A DNA stretch of 64,000 bases from G11 sp947167445 (lineage in GTDB: Bacteria; Bacillota; Clostridia; Lachnospirales; Lachnospiraceae). Within the stretch, counting starts at the first letter, position 1. Every line of letters begins with the position of its first letter. The notes under the pieces are model-generated. The model was not told the origin of the DNA. It did not search any database and saw only the letters and a list, made by a program, of their open reading frames with translations. Both the position numbers and the translations under genes were made by a program. Shown here one piece after another: positions 14,569-22,300 of this stretch. The stretch spans positions 62,001 through 126,000 of the forward strand of contig CAMVID010000002.1 of assembly GCA_947167445.1 (NCBI GenBank), given 5' to 3'.

Positions 14569-14841
14569 ATGAACGAATACACAATAGATTTAGGCTTTGT
14601 ATTTTCAGCAGATGATCTTTATAACGAAATAGAAGCAATACTTCCCATTCCGGCGTATTTTGGAAGAACCTTGGATGCGTTCCATGATGTTCTTACAGAT
14701 GAGGGACGAAACTGGAAGATTACCTTTACCGGCTGCTCACCCTGTGAGGCAATTCTTGGCAAGTATATGAGAACCTTTAAGAAAATGTGCGCCAAGGCCA
14801 TGGAAGAAACAGGGACTCTTGAAATAATATTTGAAGACTAA
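14569..14841 (+). CDS. Barstar-family ribonuclease inhibitor
   Basis: 90 residues, cytoplasmic. The barstar helix that plugs the barnase active site is recognisable as YFGRTLDAFHDVLTD, retaining the two Asp positions equivalent to Asp35 and Asp39. It protects the cell from its own RNase before secretion. It lies directly after the RNase gene. Confidence 0.9.
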   Translation: MNEYTIDLGFVFSADDLYNEIEAILPIPAYFGRTLDAFHDVLTDEGRNWKITFTGCSPCEAILGKYMRTFKKMCAKAMEETGTLEIIFED

Positions 14842-14856
14842 ATTATCAAATAATTC

Positions 14857-14885
14857 TTGATATTTTCTGAAATTTCACATATAAT
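14857..14885 (+). promoter_or_regulatory. Promoter of the EAL-domain gene
   Basis: TTGATA at 14857-14862, 17-base spacer, perfect TATAAT at 14880-14885; the gene starts 60 bases downstream. Confidence 0.82.
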
Positions 14886-14944
14886 AGATATACTACAATC
14901 TGTCTTGTCAAAGCTTTATTCAGCAGAAAGAACGAGGCAATATT

Positions 14945-16834
14945 ATGTGGAATATCAGCTATGCTTATCCTACGCTGTTTATACTTATCTTCTTAATGGT
15001 GTTCTATTTTTCGCTGCCGAGAATTCCCATCAGGAGAAACAGGGTTTATGTGAATCTGCTTCTCATTGAAACCTTGTGCATTGCGACGGACATCATTTCA
15101 AGCTGGGTGGATAATAACTATCCCCAGATTTCCCCCTCTGCATTGTATATCATTAACGGTATATATTTTATTACGTTCTTTATTCGTTCATGCGTTATTT
15201 ATTCCTTTAACGAGGCTGTTTTGTCCGTGAACACAAAGGATAATAAACTTATATACTTCCTTACAAGATTGCCTCTTTTTCTGGGTATAATCTGTGTAAT
15301 AATCAATCCCCTTTACAAATGGATTTATTATGTGGACGAGACCGGATACAATGACGGTTCCCTTTACGGCATTGTATATATCATAGCGTTTTTCTATTGC
15401 TTTATTTCTTTCTCCATATTTGCTGTTTTCAGGCTCAGACTTCGAAGGCGAAGGTACAGATACTGCCTGTGGCTTTGCAACATGCTGATTCTGTCAGGGC
15501 TTATTTTGCGCCTTTGCTTCCCTAAATTCCTCCTGATGCATACATTCTGCCTTGGAGCCATATTATCTTTGTCTGTTGCATTTGAGGATCCGGAAATCCA
15601 TCTGGAACTGCACGGTACGGTTTTCAACGGTAAAGCTCTGAGAGATTACGTTGAGGAAAGATATGGGAAACTGGAGCACAGGGTTATTGGGATTACACTC
15701 TTTAAGTACTACGACATGAGAGACGTGTACGGCACGACTCAGATGGATGCATGTCTTAATATGGTTGGCAGATACCTTACCCAGACCTTCAAAAAGTGCC
15801 TGATTTTCTACTACAGAAAAGGCCGTTTTGTTATCCTCGGTCCCAAAGATATGGATATAGAGGCGGCGGAAAAAGAAATTGAGAGCAGGTTTAAATCCAC
15901 CTGGAGAACAGAACAGGCGGATATATATTTAAACATCGGCCTTAGATCCATGGAACTGGAAGATTATGAGTACTCTTCAGATACAATTCTAAGTACTCTT
16001 GTCCGTGCTCTTAATGAAGCGGGAGAAAAGGGCGGCATTCTGAAAGCTGAAGCTGCCAGAGATGAATTTGAAAAGACAGAAAGAGAAACCGAAATCAAGC
16101 GCTGCCTTGAGAATGCTATAGATAAAGATAATGTTGAGATTTTCCTTCAGCCCATTATGGATTCAAAGTCCGGAAAACCTGTGGGAGCGGAGGTCCTTTC
16201 GAGAATAAGAGATGCAGAAGGGCAGATTATTCCCCCTGCAAGCTTTATTTCCATAGCTGAGAAGAGCGGACGAATAGTTGAACTTGGAGAACAGATACTG
16301 GAGAAGACCTGCCGCTTCATGAAGGAGTGGGAGCCTGAAAAAATGGGATTCAAGTGGATTAATGTTAACCTGTCTCCCGTACAGCTCATGCGTCAGGATC
16401 TGGCAGACAGATTTGAGGCCATGGTTTACAAATATGATGTTAATCCGGATCTGATTCACCTCGAAATTACAGAGGAAACCCTTATCGATGCCGAGTTCAT
16501 GACCAGGCAGACAGGGGCTTTGTGCGATAAGGGCTTTAATCTGGTGCTTGATGATTATGGGACGGGCTATTCCAATCTCTCAAGGCTCAAGAGACTTCCC
16601 TTTATCAATATTAAGCTTGATAAGAGCCTTGTATGGGACTACACCAGGAATTCGGGACTCATTATTCCCAATATGATTAATTCTTTTAAAAACATGGGAT
16701 TCTCCATAACTGCAGAAGGAATAGAAGATGAAGTTATGGCGGATAAGATGAGAGAAGCAGGGTGTGATTTCCTCCAGGGATTCCTGTATTCGAAGCCGAT
16801 TTCGGTGGATGAGTTTATTGAGAAATACTCTTAA
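14945..16834 (+). CDS. Membrane protein with degenerate GGDEF and EAL phosphodiesterase domains
   Basis: 629 residues. Six to seven hydrophobic segments fill the first ~210 residues. Next is a GGDEF-like domain whose active loop reads RKGRF, so it should not make c-di-GMP. The C-terminal EAL domain keeps the residues for c-di-GMP hydrolysis: AEVLSR (the EAL motif as EVL), VNLSPVQL, LEITEET, LDDYGTGYSNL, KLDKSLV and AEGIED. It is therefore probably a membrane-signal-responsive c-di-GMP phosphodiesterase. It has its own promoter and ends before the tRNA-Thr promoter. Confidence 0.88.
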   Translation: MWNISYAYPTLFILIFLMVFYFSLPRIPIRRNRVYVNLLLIETLCIATDIISSWVDNNYPQISPSALYIINGIYFITFFIRSCVIYSFNEAVLSVNTKDNKLIYFLTRLPLFLGIICVIINPLYKWIYYVDETGYNDGSLYGIVYIIAFFYCFISFSIFAVFRLRLRRRRYRYCLWLCNMLILSGLILRLCFPKFLLMHTFCLGAILSLSVAFEDPEIHLELHGTVFNGKALRDYVEERYGKLEHRVIGITLFKYYDMRDVYGTTQMDACLNMVGRYLTQTFKKCLIFYYRKGRFVILGPKDMDIEAAEKEIESRFKSTWRTEQADIYLNIGLRSMELEDYEYSSDTILSTLVRALNEAGEKGGILKAEAARDEFEKTERETEIKRCLENAIDKDNVEIFLQPIMDSKSGKPVGAEVLSRIRDAEGQIIPPASFISIAEKSGRIVELGEQILEKTCRFMKEWEPEKMGFKWINVNLSPVQLMRQDLADRFEAMVYKYDVNPDLIHLEITEETLIDAEFMTRQTGALCDKGFNLVLDDYGTGYSNLSRLKRLPFINIKLDKSLVWDYTRNSGLIIPNMINSFKNMGFSITAEGIEDEVMADKMREAGCDFLQGFLYSKPISVDEFIEKYS

Positions 16835-16853
16835 GATTTTTAAATTGTTTTAA

Positions 16854-16882
16854 TTGACAAAGCAATATGCGTTTGATACAAT
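16854..16882 (+). promoter_or_regulatory. Promoter of tRNA-Thr
   Basis: TTGACA at 16854-16859, 17-base spacer, TACAAT at 16877-16882. Confidence 0.85.
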
Positions 16883-16891
16883 AGCATTCGG

Positions 16892-16909
16892 TGGTTGCAA
16901 GAGCAACCA
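16892..16909 (+). other. Leader hairpin before tRNA-Thr
   Basis: TGGTTGC, loop AAGA, GCAACCA, a perfect 7-bp stem at the expected transcript 5' end and 4 bases before the tRNA. It closely resembles the hairpin before tRNA-Val (shared GGTTGC core). Confidence 0.65.
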
Positions 16910-16913
16910 TTGT

Positions 16914-16986
16914 GCTGCTGTGGCTCAGTCGGTAGAGCGTCGCATTGGTAGTGCGGAGGTCACGGGTCCGATTCCCGTCAGCAGCT
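16914..16986 (+). tRNA. tRNA-Thr (anticodon GGT)
   Basis: Acceptor GCTGCTG/CAGCAGC, D-stem GCTC/GAGC, anticodon stem TCGCA/TGCGG with loop TTGGTAG (anticodon GGT), T-stem ACGGG/CCCGT. The T-loop reads TCCGATT, so position 55, almost always U (pseudouridine), is C here. The discriminator is T; CCA is not encoded. Confidence 0.92.
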
Positions 16987-16989
16987 TAT

Positions 16990-17017
16990 AAAAGCCCGAG
17001 CTTTTGCTCGGGCTTTT
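16990..17017. terminator. Terminator after tRNA-Thr
   Basis: AAAAGCCCGAGC, loop TTTT, GCTCGGGCTTTT. The symmetric A/T ends would let it also stop the minus-strand gene that ends at 17023. Confidence 0.9.
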
Positions 17018-17022
17018 ACTTT

Positions 17023-17313
17023 CTACAGATAATCATTATGACTCGGTATGAGTAACATATCTATATCATTTCTGATTTCTTCGGGCATCTCCAGTATAGC
17101 CTGGCTCACAGCATCCTTGCTGCTGCTGTTAATGCAGAAGATACAGGATTCATCCCTTTTGGAAAAGAATTTGGGTTTGTTCCACTTAATGTAATAGGAC
17201 ACACCATGGTTAAGCAGATAGCTTTCCAATTTCTGCTTTGCTCGCTTGGAGTATACCTTGCACAACTCGATTTCATTATTGACTTTAAGGGGTGTGTAGA
17301 TGGTGGGTTCCAT
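17023..17313 (-). CDS. Conserved hypothetical protein, 96 residues
   Basis: Not recognised. A small mixed protein without a signal peptide or membrane segment; basic in the middle (SKRAKQKLESYL), with a single CIFC pair and an acidic end. AAGGAGA precedes the start by 7 bases. It lies 12 bases downstream of the PBP1A-like gene and is probably co-transcribed with it, so a link to cell-wall synthesis is possible but only by position. Confidence 0.7.
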   Translation of the reverse strand: MEPTIYTPLKVNNEIELCKVYSKRAKQKLESYLLNHGVSYYIKWNKPKFFSKRDESCIFCINSSSKDAVSQAILEMPEEIRNDIDMLLIPSHNDYL

Positions 17314-17325
17314 ATTTCTTTCTCC

Positions 17326-20034
17326 TTAGTTTGTAGGCTGTGCAGCAGCGGCAGCAGCGGCAGCTGCATCTGCTCTTTGCTGCATTTCAATAAGCTGAGC
17401 CTGAATCTGTGCCTCAGCATCGGGACTTTCCATAAATGCCCAGGTATGAGGACAGTAGTGAGTTCCGATAGGCACCTCTTCTCCGGTTTCGGGATCGATG
17501 GTGGTGGTAGGAACAACCTCTATCTGATTAAGGTTGCCGTTCTCATCAACACCGGCACTTCCTGCCTGAAGTACAGGGGGCTCAACGGGAATCATTTCTA
17601 TAACACCTTCAGCCTTGAAGGGACAGCACTCTGTAGCAGGAAGATTGCTGTATAAGCAGTAAGCACCTGCAAAGTGTACATCACAGGTTTCTGTGGGAAC
17701 GGTACCCTCTTCAAAGTACTCTGTAATAAGTGTTCCGTCACAAAGTCCCGCAATAGGAAGCTTTCCTGACTTGGCACAGACAGTGGCCTGCACGATTCCC
17801 TCGGGAGCAGGTGAAAATCCGGGATCCTCATATCCTTCATGAACCTGTGACATTACAAGATTCCATAATTTCTTATGAAGTGTCTTGTTATCACCCTTCA
17901 TGGGGATGTTGTTATCATAGCCTTCCCAGATAGCGCATGTGTAATAAGGTGTGAATCCTGCAAACCATACATCACGGTATTCATTGGATGTACCTGTCTT
18001 ACCGGCGATGGACATGCCGGGGAATTTACACTGGTTACCGGTACCCTGGTTAACAACGTCCTTCATGGCGCTTGTCAAAAGGAAAGCAGTGGTTTCTTTG
18101 AGAACTCTTCTTGACTGATCTCCTGTGTTATCAAGAATAACATTTCCTTCTCTGTCCAAAACCTTGGTGTAAAGCTTAGGCGCATTGTAAACACCGTCAT
18201 TTGCAATTGAAGCGTAAGCTGCAGCCATCTCGTAGCAGGTTACACCCTTGGTCAAACCACCAAGTGTAAGGGACTGAACTATATCTGATTTGATCTCGCC
18301 GCCGATTTCCTGGTTCTCAACAAGGGTTGTGAATCCGAAGTTTTTAAGGTAATCGAATCCAAGCTGAGGAGTGATTACCGTAAGGTTCTTAACGGCAACG
18401 ATGTTTACGGAGTTCTGAATACCGACTCTGACGGATGTTAGGCCGCCGAAACTCATATCATAGTTGTTAACCGGCGTACCGTCATTGTAGTTAAAAGGCG
18501 CATCGTTACGAACTGTGGCAAGTGTAAGCTGACCTGTATCGATACCGGGCGCATAAGTTGCAAGTACCTTAAATGTAGATCCGGGTGAACGGGTAGAGGA
18601 GGTAGCTCTGTTAAGAGTACGGCTTCCTTCCTTGGTTCCGCGGCCGCCTACCATGGCAAGAACTTCACCGTTATGCTGGTTCATGAGCACCATACTGATC
18701 TGAGGCTGAGCGGTAACAGAAATTCTTTCACCCTGGAACTCTGCGTTATACTCGGCCATCATCAATTCTTTGTACTGTTCAGCCTTCTCTCTGGCTTCTT
18801 CCTGTGAAGGGAAAAGCAGATCAAATCCCCTGTCTTCATTCTCCTTGAAATACTTCTCCAGCATTTCGGTACTGAAGTTCTGGGAAGTACCGTCAGGTAA
18901 TGTCAAGGTAAGCTGATATGATAAGAGCCAATCTGTATTGGCAGGGAAGTTCTCCTCGTTGGTCATTACAGAATCCATGATTCTTTGAATACGCGAATCC
19001 TGAGTTGAGTAAATCTTTAAACCGCCACTGTAAAGCAAAGAGTATGCGGTATTCTCACTGTATCCTGCAGCAAGCAAATCCTTGTAGAGCTGATCTGTCA
19101 AAGCATCTACGAAATAGGATGTGGTCTCGTTCTTCTCAACAACCTGGTTGGCTGCCTGAATACGAGAATAAACATCATCCTTCATGGCTTCATCGTACTC
19201 ATCCTTTGTAATATATCCGCAGTCCAACATGGCGTTCAAAACGTCCTCGCGACGGTCGGCATTTGCATCGGGATGAGAGATGGGATTGTACTTTGAAGGA
19301 TTCTTTGTGATACCGGCAATAACGGCGCACTCTGAAACGGTTAATTCCGTAACATCCTTATTAAAGTATCTCTGGGATGCGGCCTGAACGCCCAAAGTGT
19401 TCTGACCAAGGTTAATGGTATTTAAGTATCTTAAAAGAATCTCATCCTTACTAAGAACTTTTGAAAGCTCCAAGGCAAGGTACTGTTCCTGAATCTTACG
19501 CTTAACCTGATCGGAAAGGCCGTCTTCCTCCATCCATCCGGTGAAAACAGTGTTCTTTAAAAGCTGCTGGGGGATAGTGGAAGCACCCTGCTTCGTCTTA
19601 AAGCCTGACATTATGAATTTGTAAATGGCACGGCCGATACCTGAAATATCGATACCGTTATGAACGTAGAAGTTCTTATCCTCGATGGCTACGAAGGCAT
19701 GAGCTATATTGTCCGTAACCTTATCCTGAGTAATGGGAATTCGGTTGGAGTTCTGAGCCACAAGTTTGGCTATCTGGTTGCCTTCCGCATCGTAAACGAA
19801 AGTGGAGTATCCACTGGGAGCTACATCATTGGGGTCAGGGGTGGGAGAGTTATCAAGCACCGCCTTAAACATTCCGATACCGGCAGCTGCTCCCATAATT
19901 CCGACGCCGATGACAGCTATAATTATTAATTCAATTGCAAAGAGTCCAAGTTTGTTTCCCCAACGGGGACCGACAGCCTGAAGTCTGGCCTGTCTCTTCT
20001 TGACTCCTCTTTTTCCGTAATCCAAAATATTCAC
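17326..20034 (-). CDS. Class A penicillin-binding protein (PBP1A-like)
   Basis: Bifunctional peptidoglycan glycosyltransferase/transpeptidase, 902 residues. The basic N-terminus is followed by one membrane anchor (~30-55). The GT51 domain has EDKNFYVHNGID, GASTIPQQLLKN and KIQEQYLALELS. The transpeptidase domain has SPGSTFKV (active Ser ~485), SVN and KTGTSNEYRD motifs. The C-terminal ~150 residues hold paired cysteines and finish in an Ala/Gln-rich tail of low complexity. AGAGGTGA precedes the ATG. It builds the cell wall at the outer face of the membrane. Confidence 0.93.
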   Translation of the reverse strand: MNILDYGKRGVKKRQARLQAVGPRWGNKLGLFAIELIIIAVIGVGIMGAAAGIGMFKAVLDNSPTPDPNDVAPSGYSTFVYDAEGNQIAKLVAQNSNRIPITQDKVTDNIAHAFVAIEDKNFYVHNGIDISGIGRAIYKFIMSGFKTKQGASTIPQQLLKNTVFTGWMEEDGLSDQVKRKIQEQYLALELSKVLSKDEILLRYLNTINLGQNTLGVQAASQRYFNKDVTELTVSECAVIAGITKNPSKYNPISHPDANADRREDVLNAMLDCGYITKDEYDEAMKDDVYSRIQAANQVVEKNETTSYFVDALTDQLYKDLLAAGYSENTAYSLLYSGGLKIYSTQDSRIQRIMDSVMTNEENFPANTDWLLSYQLTLTLPDGTSQNFSTEMLEKYFKENEDRGFDLLFPSQEEAREKAEQYKELMMAEYNAEFQGERISVTAQPQISMVLMNQHNGEVLAMVGGRGTKEGSRTLNRATSSTRSPGSTFKVLATYAPGIDTGQLTLATVRNDAPFNYNDGTPVNNYDMSFGGLTSVRVGIQNSVNIVAVKNLTVITPQLGFDYLKNFGFTTLVENQEIGGEIKSDIVQSLTLGGLTKGVTCYEMAAAYASIANDGVYNAPKLYTKVLDREGNVILDNTGDQSRRVLKETTAFLLTSAMKDVVNQGTGNQCKFPGMSIAGKTGTSNEYRDVWFAGFTPYYTCAIWEGYDNNIPMKGDNKTLHKKLWNLVMSQVHEGYEDPGFSPAPEGIVQATVCAKSGKLPIAGLCDGTLITEYFEEGTVPTETCDVHFAGAYCLYSNLPATECCPFKAEGVIEMIPVEPPVLQAGSAGVDENGNLNQIEVVPTTTIDPETGEEVPIGTHYCPHTWAFMESPDAEAQIQAQLIEMQQRADAAAAAAAAAQPTN

Positions 20035-20062
20035 CTCTTTAAAACATAACTATACGCACTAC

Positions 20063-20090
20063 ATTATACCACACAAATTCACTAAATAAA
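20063..20090 (-). promoter_or_regulatory. Promoter of the PBP gene
   Basis: On the minus strand, TTTATT (20085-20090), 16-base spacer, TATAAT (20063-20068), about 30 bases before the start codon. Confidence 0.6.
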
Positions 20091-20134
20091 GAAAATCTCT
20101 CAATCTTAAGGAAAACTTATGATATGATGTTGTC

Positions 20135-20776
20135 ATGGCTAATGAATACACAATTGTAACCAAAGGCGGCGTGGGTGAGATAGTTGAGAAGAAGTCAAGA
20201 TTCATCGCAACCGTAAGGCCCGTATCCGATGAAAAGGAGGCTGCCGCTTTTATCGAGGAAATGAAAAAGAAATATTGGGATGCCAGGCATAACTGCTCCG
20301 CATTTATAGCAGGAGACGTTACCAGGTGCAGCGACGACGGAGAGCCTTCGGGAACAGCGGGAAGGCCCATGCTTGAGGTGCTTATAAATTCCGGCCTTAA
20401 GGACGTTGCAGTGGTGGTGACGAGGTATTTTGGCGGAGTGCTTTTAGGTACCGGAGGCCTTGTAAGGGCCTATCAGGCCGCCGTGAAGGAGGGCCTTAAG
20501 AATTCCGAGATGGGCAAAATGAGTCCCGGTTGTAGATACCTGGTTTTTACCGATTATAATGGCCTTGGTAAAATAAGATACGTCCTCTCCGAAGAGGGCA
20601 TCGCCCCGGATGACATTATATATAAGGAAGATGTGGAGATCCGATTTACCGCCTGGGAAGAGAACGAAAACAAGGTTTTGAAGGCCATTACGGAGTGCAC
20701 TGCGGGAAAGGCCAAAACAGAGGAAATTGAGCGAGGTTTTTTCCTCAAAAAAATTGACAAGGAAACCTCGGTTTAG
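20135..20776 (+). CDS. yigZ: YigZ/IMPACT family protein
   Basis: 213 residues. The IMPACT N-terminal domain is clear: EYTIVTKGGVGEIVEKKSRFIA, DARHNCSAFI, DDGEPSGTAGRPML and VVVTRYFGGVLLGTGGL; a smaller ferredoxin-like C-terminal domain follows. Eukaryotic IMPACT acts on the eIF2-alpha kinase GCN2; bacterial YigZ function is unresolved, possibly ribosome-related. A -10-like TATGAT lies only 6 bases before the ATG and no Shine-Dalgarno is visible, so the mRNA may have a very short leader. Confidence 0.9.
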   Translation: MANEYTIVTKGGVGEIVEKKSRFIATVRPVSDEKEAAAFIEEMKKKYWDARHNCSAFIAGDVTRCSDDGEPSGTAGRPMLEVLINSGLKDVAVVVTRYFGGVLLGTGGLVRAYQAAVKEGLKNSEMGKMSPGCRYLVFTDYNGLGKIRYVLSEEGIAPDDIIYKEDVEIRFTAWEENENKVLKAITECTAGKAKTEEIERGFFLKKIDKETSV

Positions 20777-20782
20777 TATATT
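20754..20782 (+). promoter_or_regulatory. Promoter of mgtE
   Basis: TTGACA at 20754-20759, 17-base spacer, TATATT at 20777-20782. It overlaps the last codons of the YigZ gene. Transcription from here gives a leader of about 135 bases before mgtE. Confidence 0.75.
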
Positions 20783-20788
20783 TATTTT

Positions 20789-20925
20789 TGGGTTTATTCC
20801 GCACAGAATGGACCTAAATAGCATTTCGAAAGGTGGTGGTTTTATGAAGAGTCGAAGTACGAATACTGACAGCCCTGTTCCCCATATATGGGATAAAACC
20901 ACTGAATTAATAGGAGAAATGCTAT
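20789..20925 (+). promoter_or_regulatory. Structured 5' leader of mgtE, candidate cis-regulatory RNA
   Basis: Two nested perfect 10-bp helices: ATAGCATTTC (20818-20827) with GAAATGCTAT (20916-20925), and GTGGTTTTAT (20836-20845) with ATAAAACCAC (20893-20902). Inside are two more hairpins: 20851-20870 (GTC-AGTA/TACT-GAC, loop CGAA) and the palindrome CCCATATATGGG (20881-20892). The outer helix covers the mgtE start codon, so it could switch translation. I do not see the conserved blocks of the M-box (ykoK) magnesium riboswitch. The identity is therefore open. Confidence 0.65.
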
Positions 20926-20945
20926 GGATGAGATTAAAGTATTAG
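20844..20945 (+). CDS. Candidate leader peptide overlapping the mgtE start
   Basis: A 33-codon frame beginning MKSRSTNTDSPVPH, with GGTGGTGG 5 bases before its ATG. It ends 22 bases inside mgtE in a different frame. Its ribosome site and ATG lie in the 5' strand of the inner leader helix, so ribosomes on it would open the structure. The Asp/Pro residues recall magnesium-responsive leader peptides such as MgtL, but this is a weak resemblance. It may be chance. Confidence 0.35.
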   Translation: MKSRSTNTDSPVPHIWDKTTELIGEMLWMRLKY

Positions 20946-22273
20946 ACGAAATCATGGAGCTCCTTAAGACCAAGCAGTACACCGTGCTTCGCCAGAGACT
21001 CTCCGAAATCAATCATGCAGATATTGCGGATATTTTGGAGCAGATGGAAGAGGACGACAGACTGAAGGTTTTCAGGATTCTGCCCAAAGATTTGGCTGCT
21101 GATGTTTTTGCTTATCTTGAAGTCGACAACCAGCAGACCATCATTACTTCCTTATCAGATAAGGAAGCATCTAACATCATCAACAACCTCATGGCCGATG
21201 ATGCTACTGACCTTTTGGAGGAGATGCCCGCAAGCGTAGTTAAGAGACTCCTTGCCGGCGCCAATGCCGAGACCAGAAGAGACATCAACCACCTGTTAAG
21301 ATACCCTGAGCAGTCCGCCGGTAGCTTAATGACCGTGGAGTATGTGGACCTGAAGGAAGGTCAGACAGTCCAGGAAGCACTGGCGCGCCTCAGAAAGAAC
21401 GGCGCAGACAGTGAGACCATTGAGACATTATACGTTCTTGACCCCAGCAGGAAGCTGGTGGGAATTGTCACCCTGAGAGATTTGCTTTTTGCCGATCCTG
21501 ATTCAATAATCGGTGACATCATGGAAGAGAACGTTATCTCGGTAACGACTCTTACGGACCAGGAGGAAGTAGCTTCCCAGTTCAAAAAATACGACTTTAC
21601 CGCAATGCCTGTTGTAGATAATGAGAACAGACTTGTGGGTATTATCACAGTCGATGATATCGTGGACATCATGGTTGAGGAGACCACTGAGGATATGGAG
21701 AAGATGGCAGCTATTATGCCTTCCGACAAGCCATACATCAGAACCGGTATCTTTGAGACATATAAGAAGAGAATTCCCTGGCTCCTTCTTCTCATGGTTT
21801 CCGCCACATTTACAGGAAAGATTATTCAGTCCTTTGAGGATGCACTGGCTGCCTGTGCGGTTCTTACAGCCTTTATTCCCATGCTTATGGATACAGGCGG
21901 TAATGCCGGCGGACAGGCTTCCGTTACCATCATCCGTGGACTTTCCCTGGATGAGATCGAATACAAGGACACGCTTAAGATTATCTGGAAAGAGATAAGA
22001 GTTGCCGTGCTTTGCGGTGTAACCCTGGCGCTTGCCAATTTTGCAAAGCTTATGCTTTTTGACAGAGTGGGACTTACGGTTTCACTGGTTGTGTGCCTGA
22101 CCCTTGTTTTGGTTGTGGGCATGGCCAAGGTTGTGGGATGCACACTTCCCATAGCAGCCAAGAAACTGGGCTTTGACCCCGCAGTTATGGCGAGTCCCTT
22201 CATCACAACAATAGTGGATGCGCTGTCTTTGCTCGTTTATCTTAGAATAGCAACCAATCTTTTACACCTGTAG
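20924..22273 (+). CDS. mgtE: MgtE-type magnesium transporter
   Basis: 449 residues with the full MgtE architecture: N-domain of alpha-helical repeats (HADIADILEQM, LLEEMPASVVKRLL), two CBS domains (~135-255: GSLMTVEYVDL, IMEENVISVTTL, FTAMPVVDNENRLVGIIT), the plug helix and a five-helix membrane domain with DTGGNAGGQASVTIIRGL, the pore signature. It imports Mg2+, gated by Mg2+ bound to the cytosolic domains. AGGAG lies 6 bases before the ATG. The structured leader suggests post-transcriptional control. Confidence 0.95.
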   Translation: MDEIKVLDEIMELLKTKQYTVLRQRLSEINHADIADILEQMEEDDRLKVFRILPKDLAADVFAYLEVDNQQTIITSLSDKEASNIINNLMADDATDLLEEMPASVVKRLLAGANAETRRDINHLLRYPEQSAGSLMTVEYVDLKEGQTVQEALARLRKNGADSETIETLYVLDPSRKLVGIVTLRDLLFADPDSIIGDIMEENVISVTTLTDQEEVASQFKKYDFTAMPVVDNENRLVGIITVDDIVDIMVEETTEDMEKMAAIMPSDKPYIRTGIFETYKKRIPWLLLLMVSATFTGKIIQSFEDALAACAVLTAFIPMLMDTGGNAGGQASVTIIRGLSLDEIEYKDTLKIIWKEIRVAVLCGVTLALANFAKLMLFDRVGLTVSLVVCLTLVLVVGMAKVVGCTLPIAAKKLGFDPAVMASPFITTIVDALSLLVYLRIATNLLHL

Positions 22274-22300
22274 ACATTTATATAAGGAATAGTTTCGTTT

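Noticed and set aside
14044..14841. Toxin-antitoxin module of plasmid-maintenance type
   Set aside because: The RNase has a secretion signal and matches barnase; the pair fits a secreted enzyme with a protective inhibitor.
20789..20923. M-box (ykoK) magnesium riboswitch before mgtE
   Set aside because: The leader is too short and the conserved M-box blocks I know are not visible; kept as an unclassified structured leader.
20727..20945. 72-codon gene between YigZ and mgtE
   Set aside because: Its first part overlaps the YigZ gene and the mgtE promoter; only the internal ATG at 20844 has a plausible ribosome site, and it is reported as a weak candidate.
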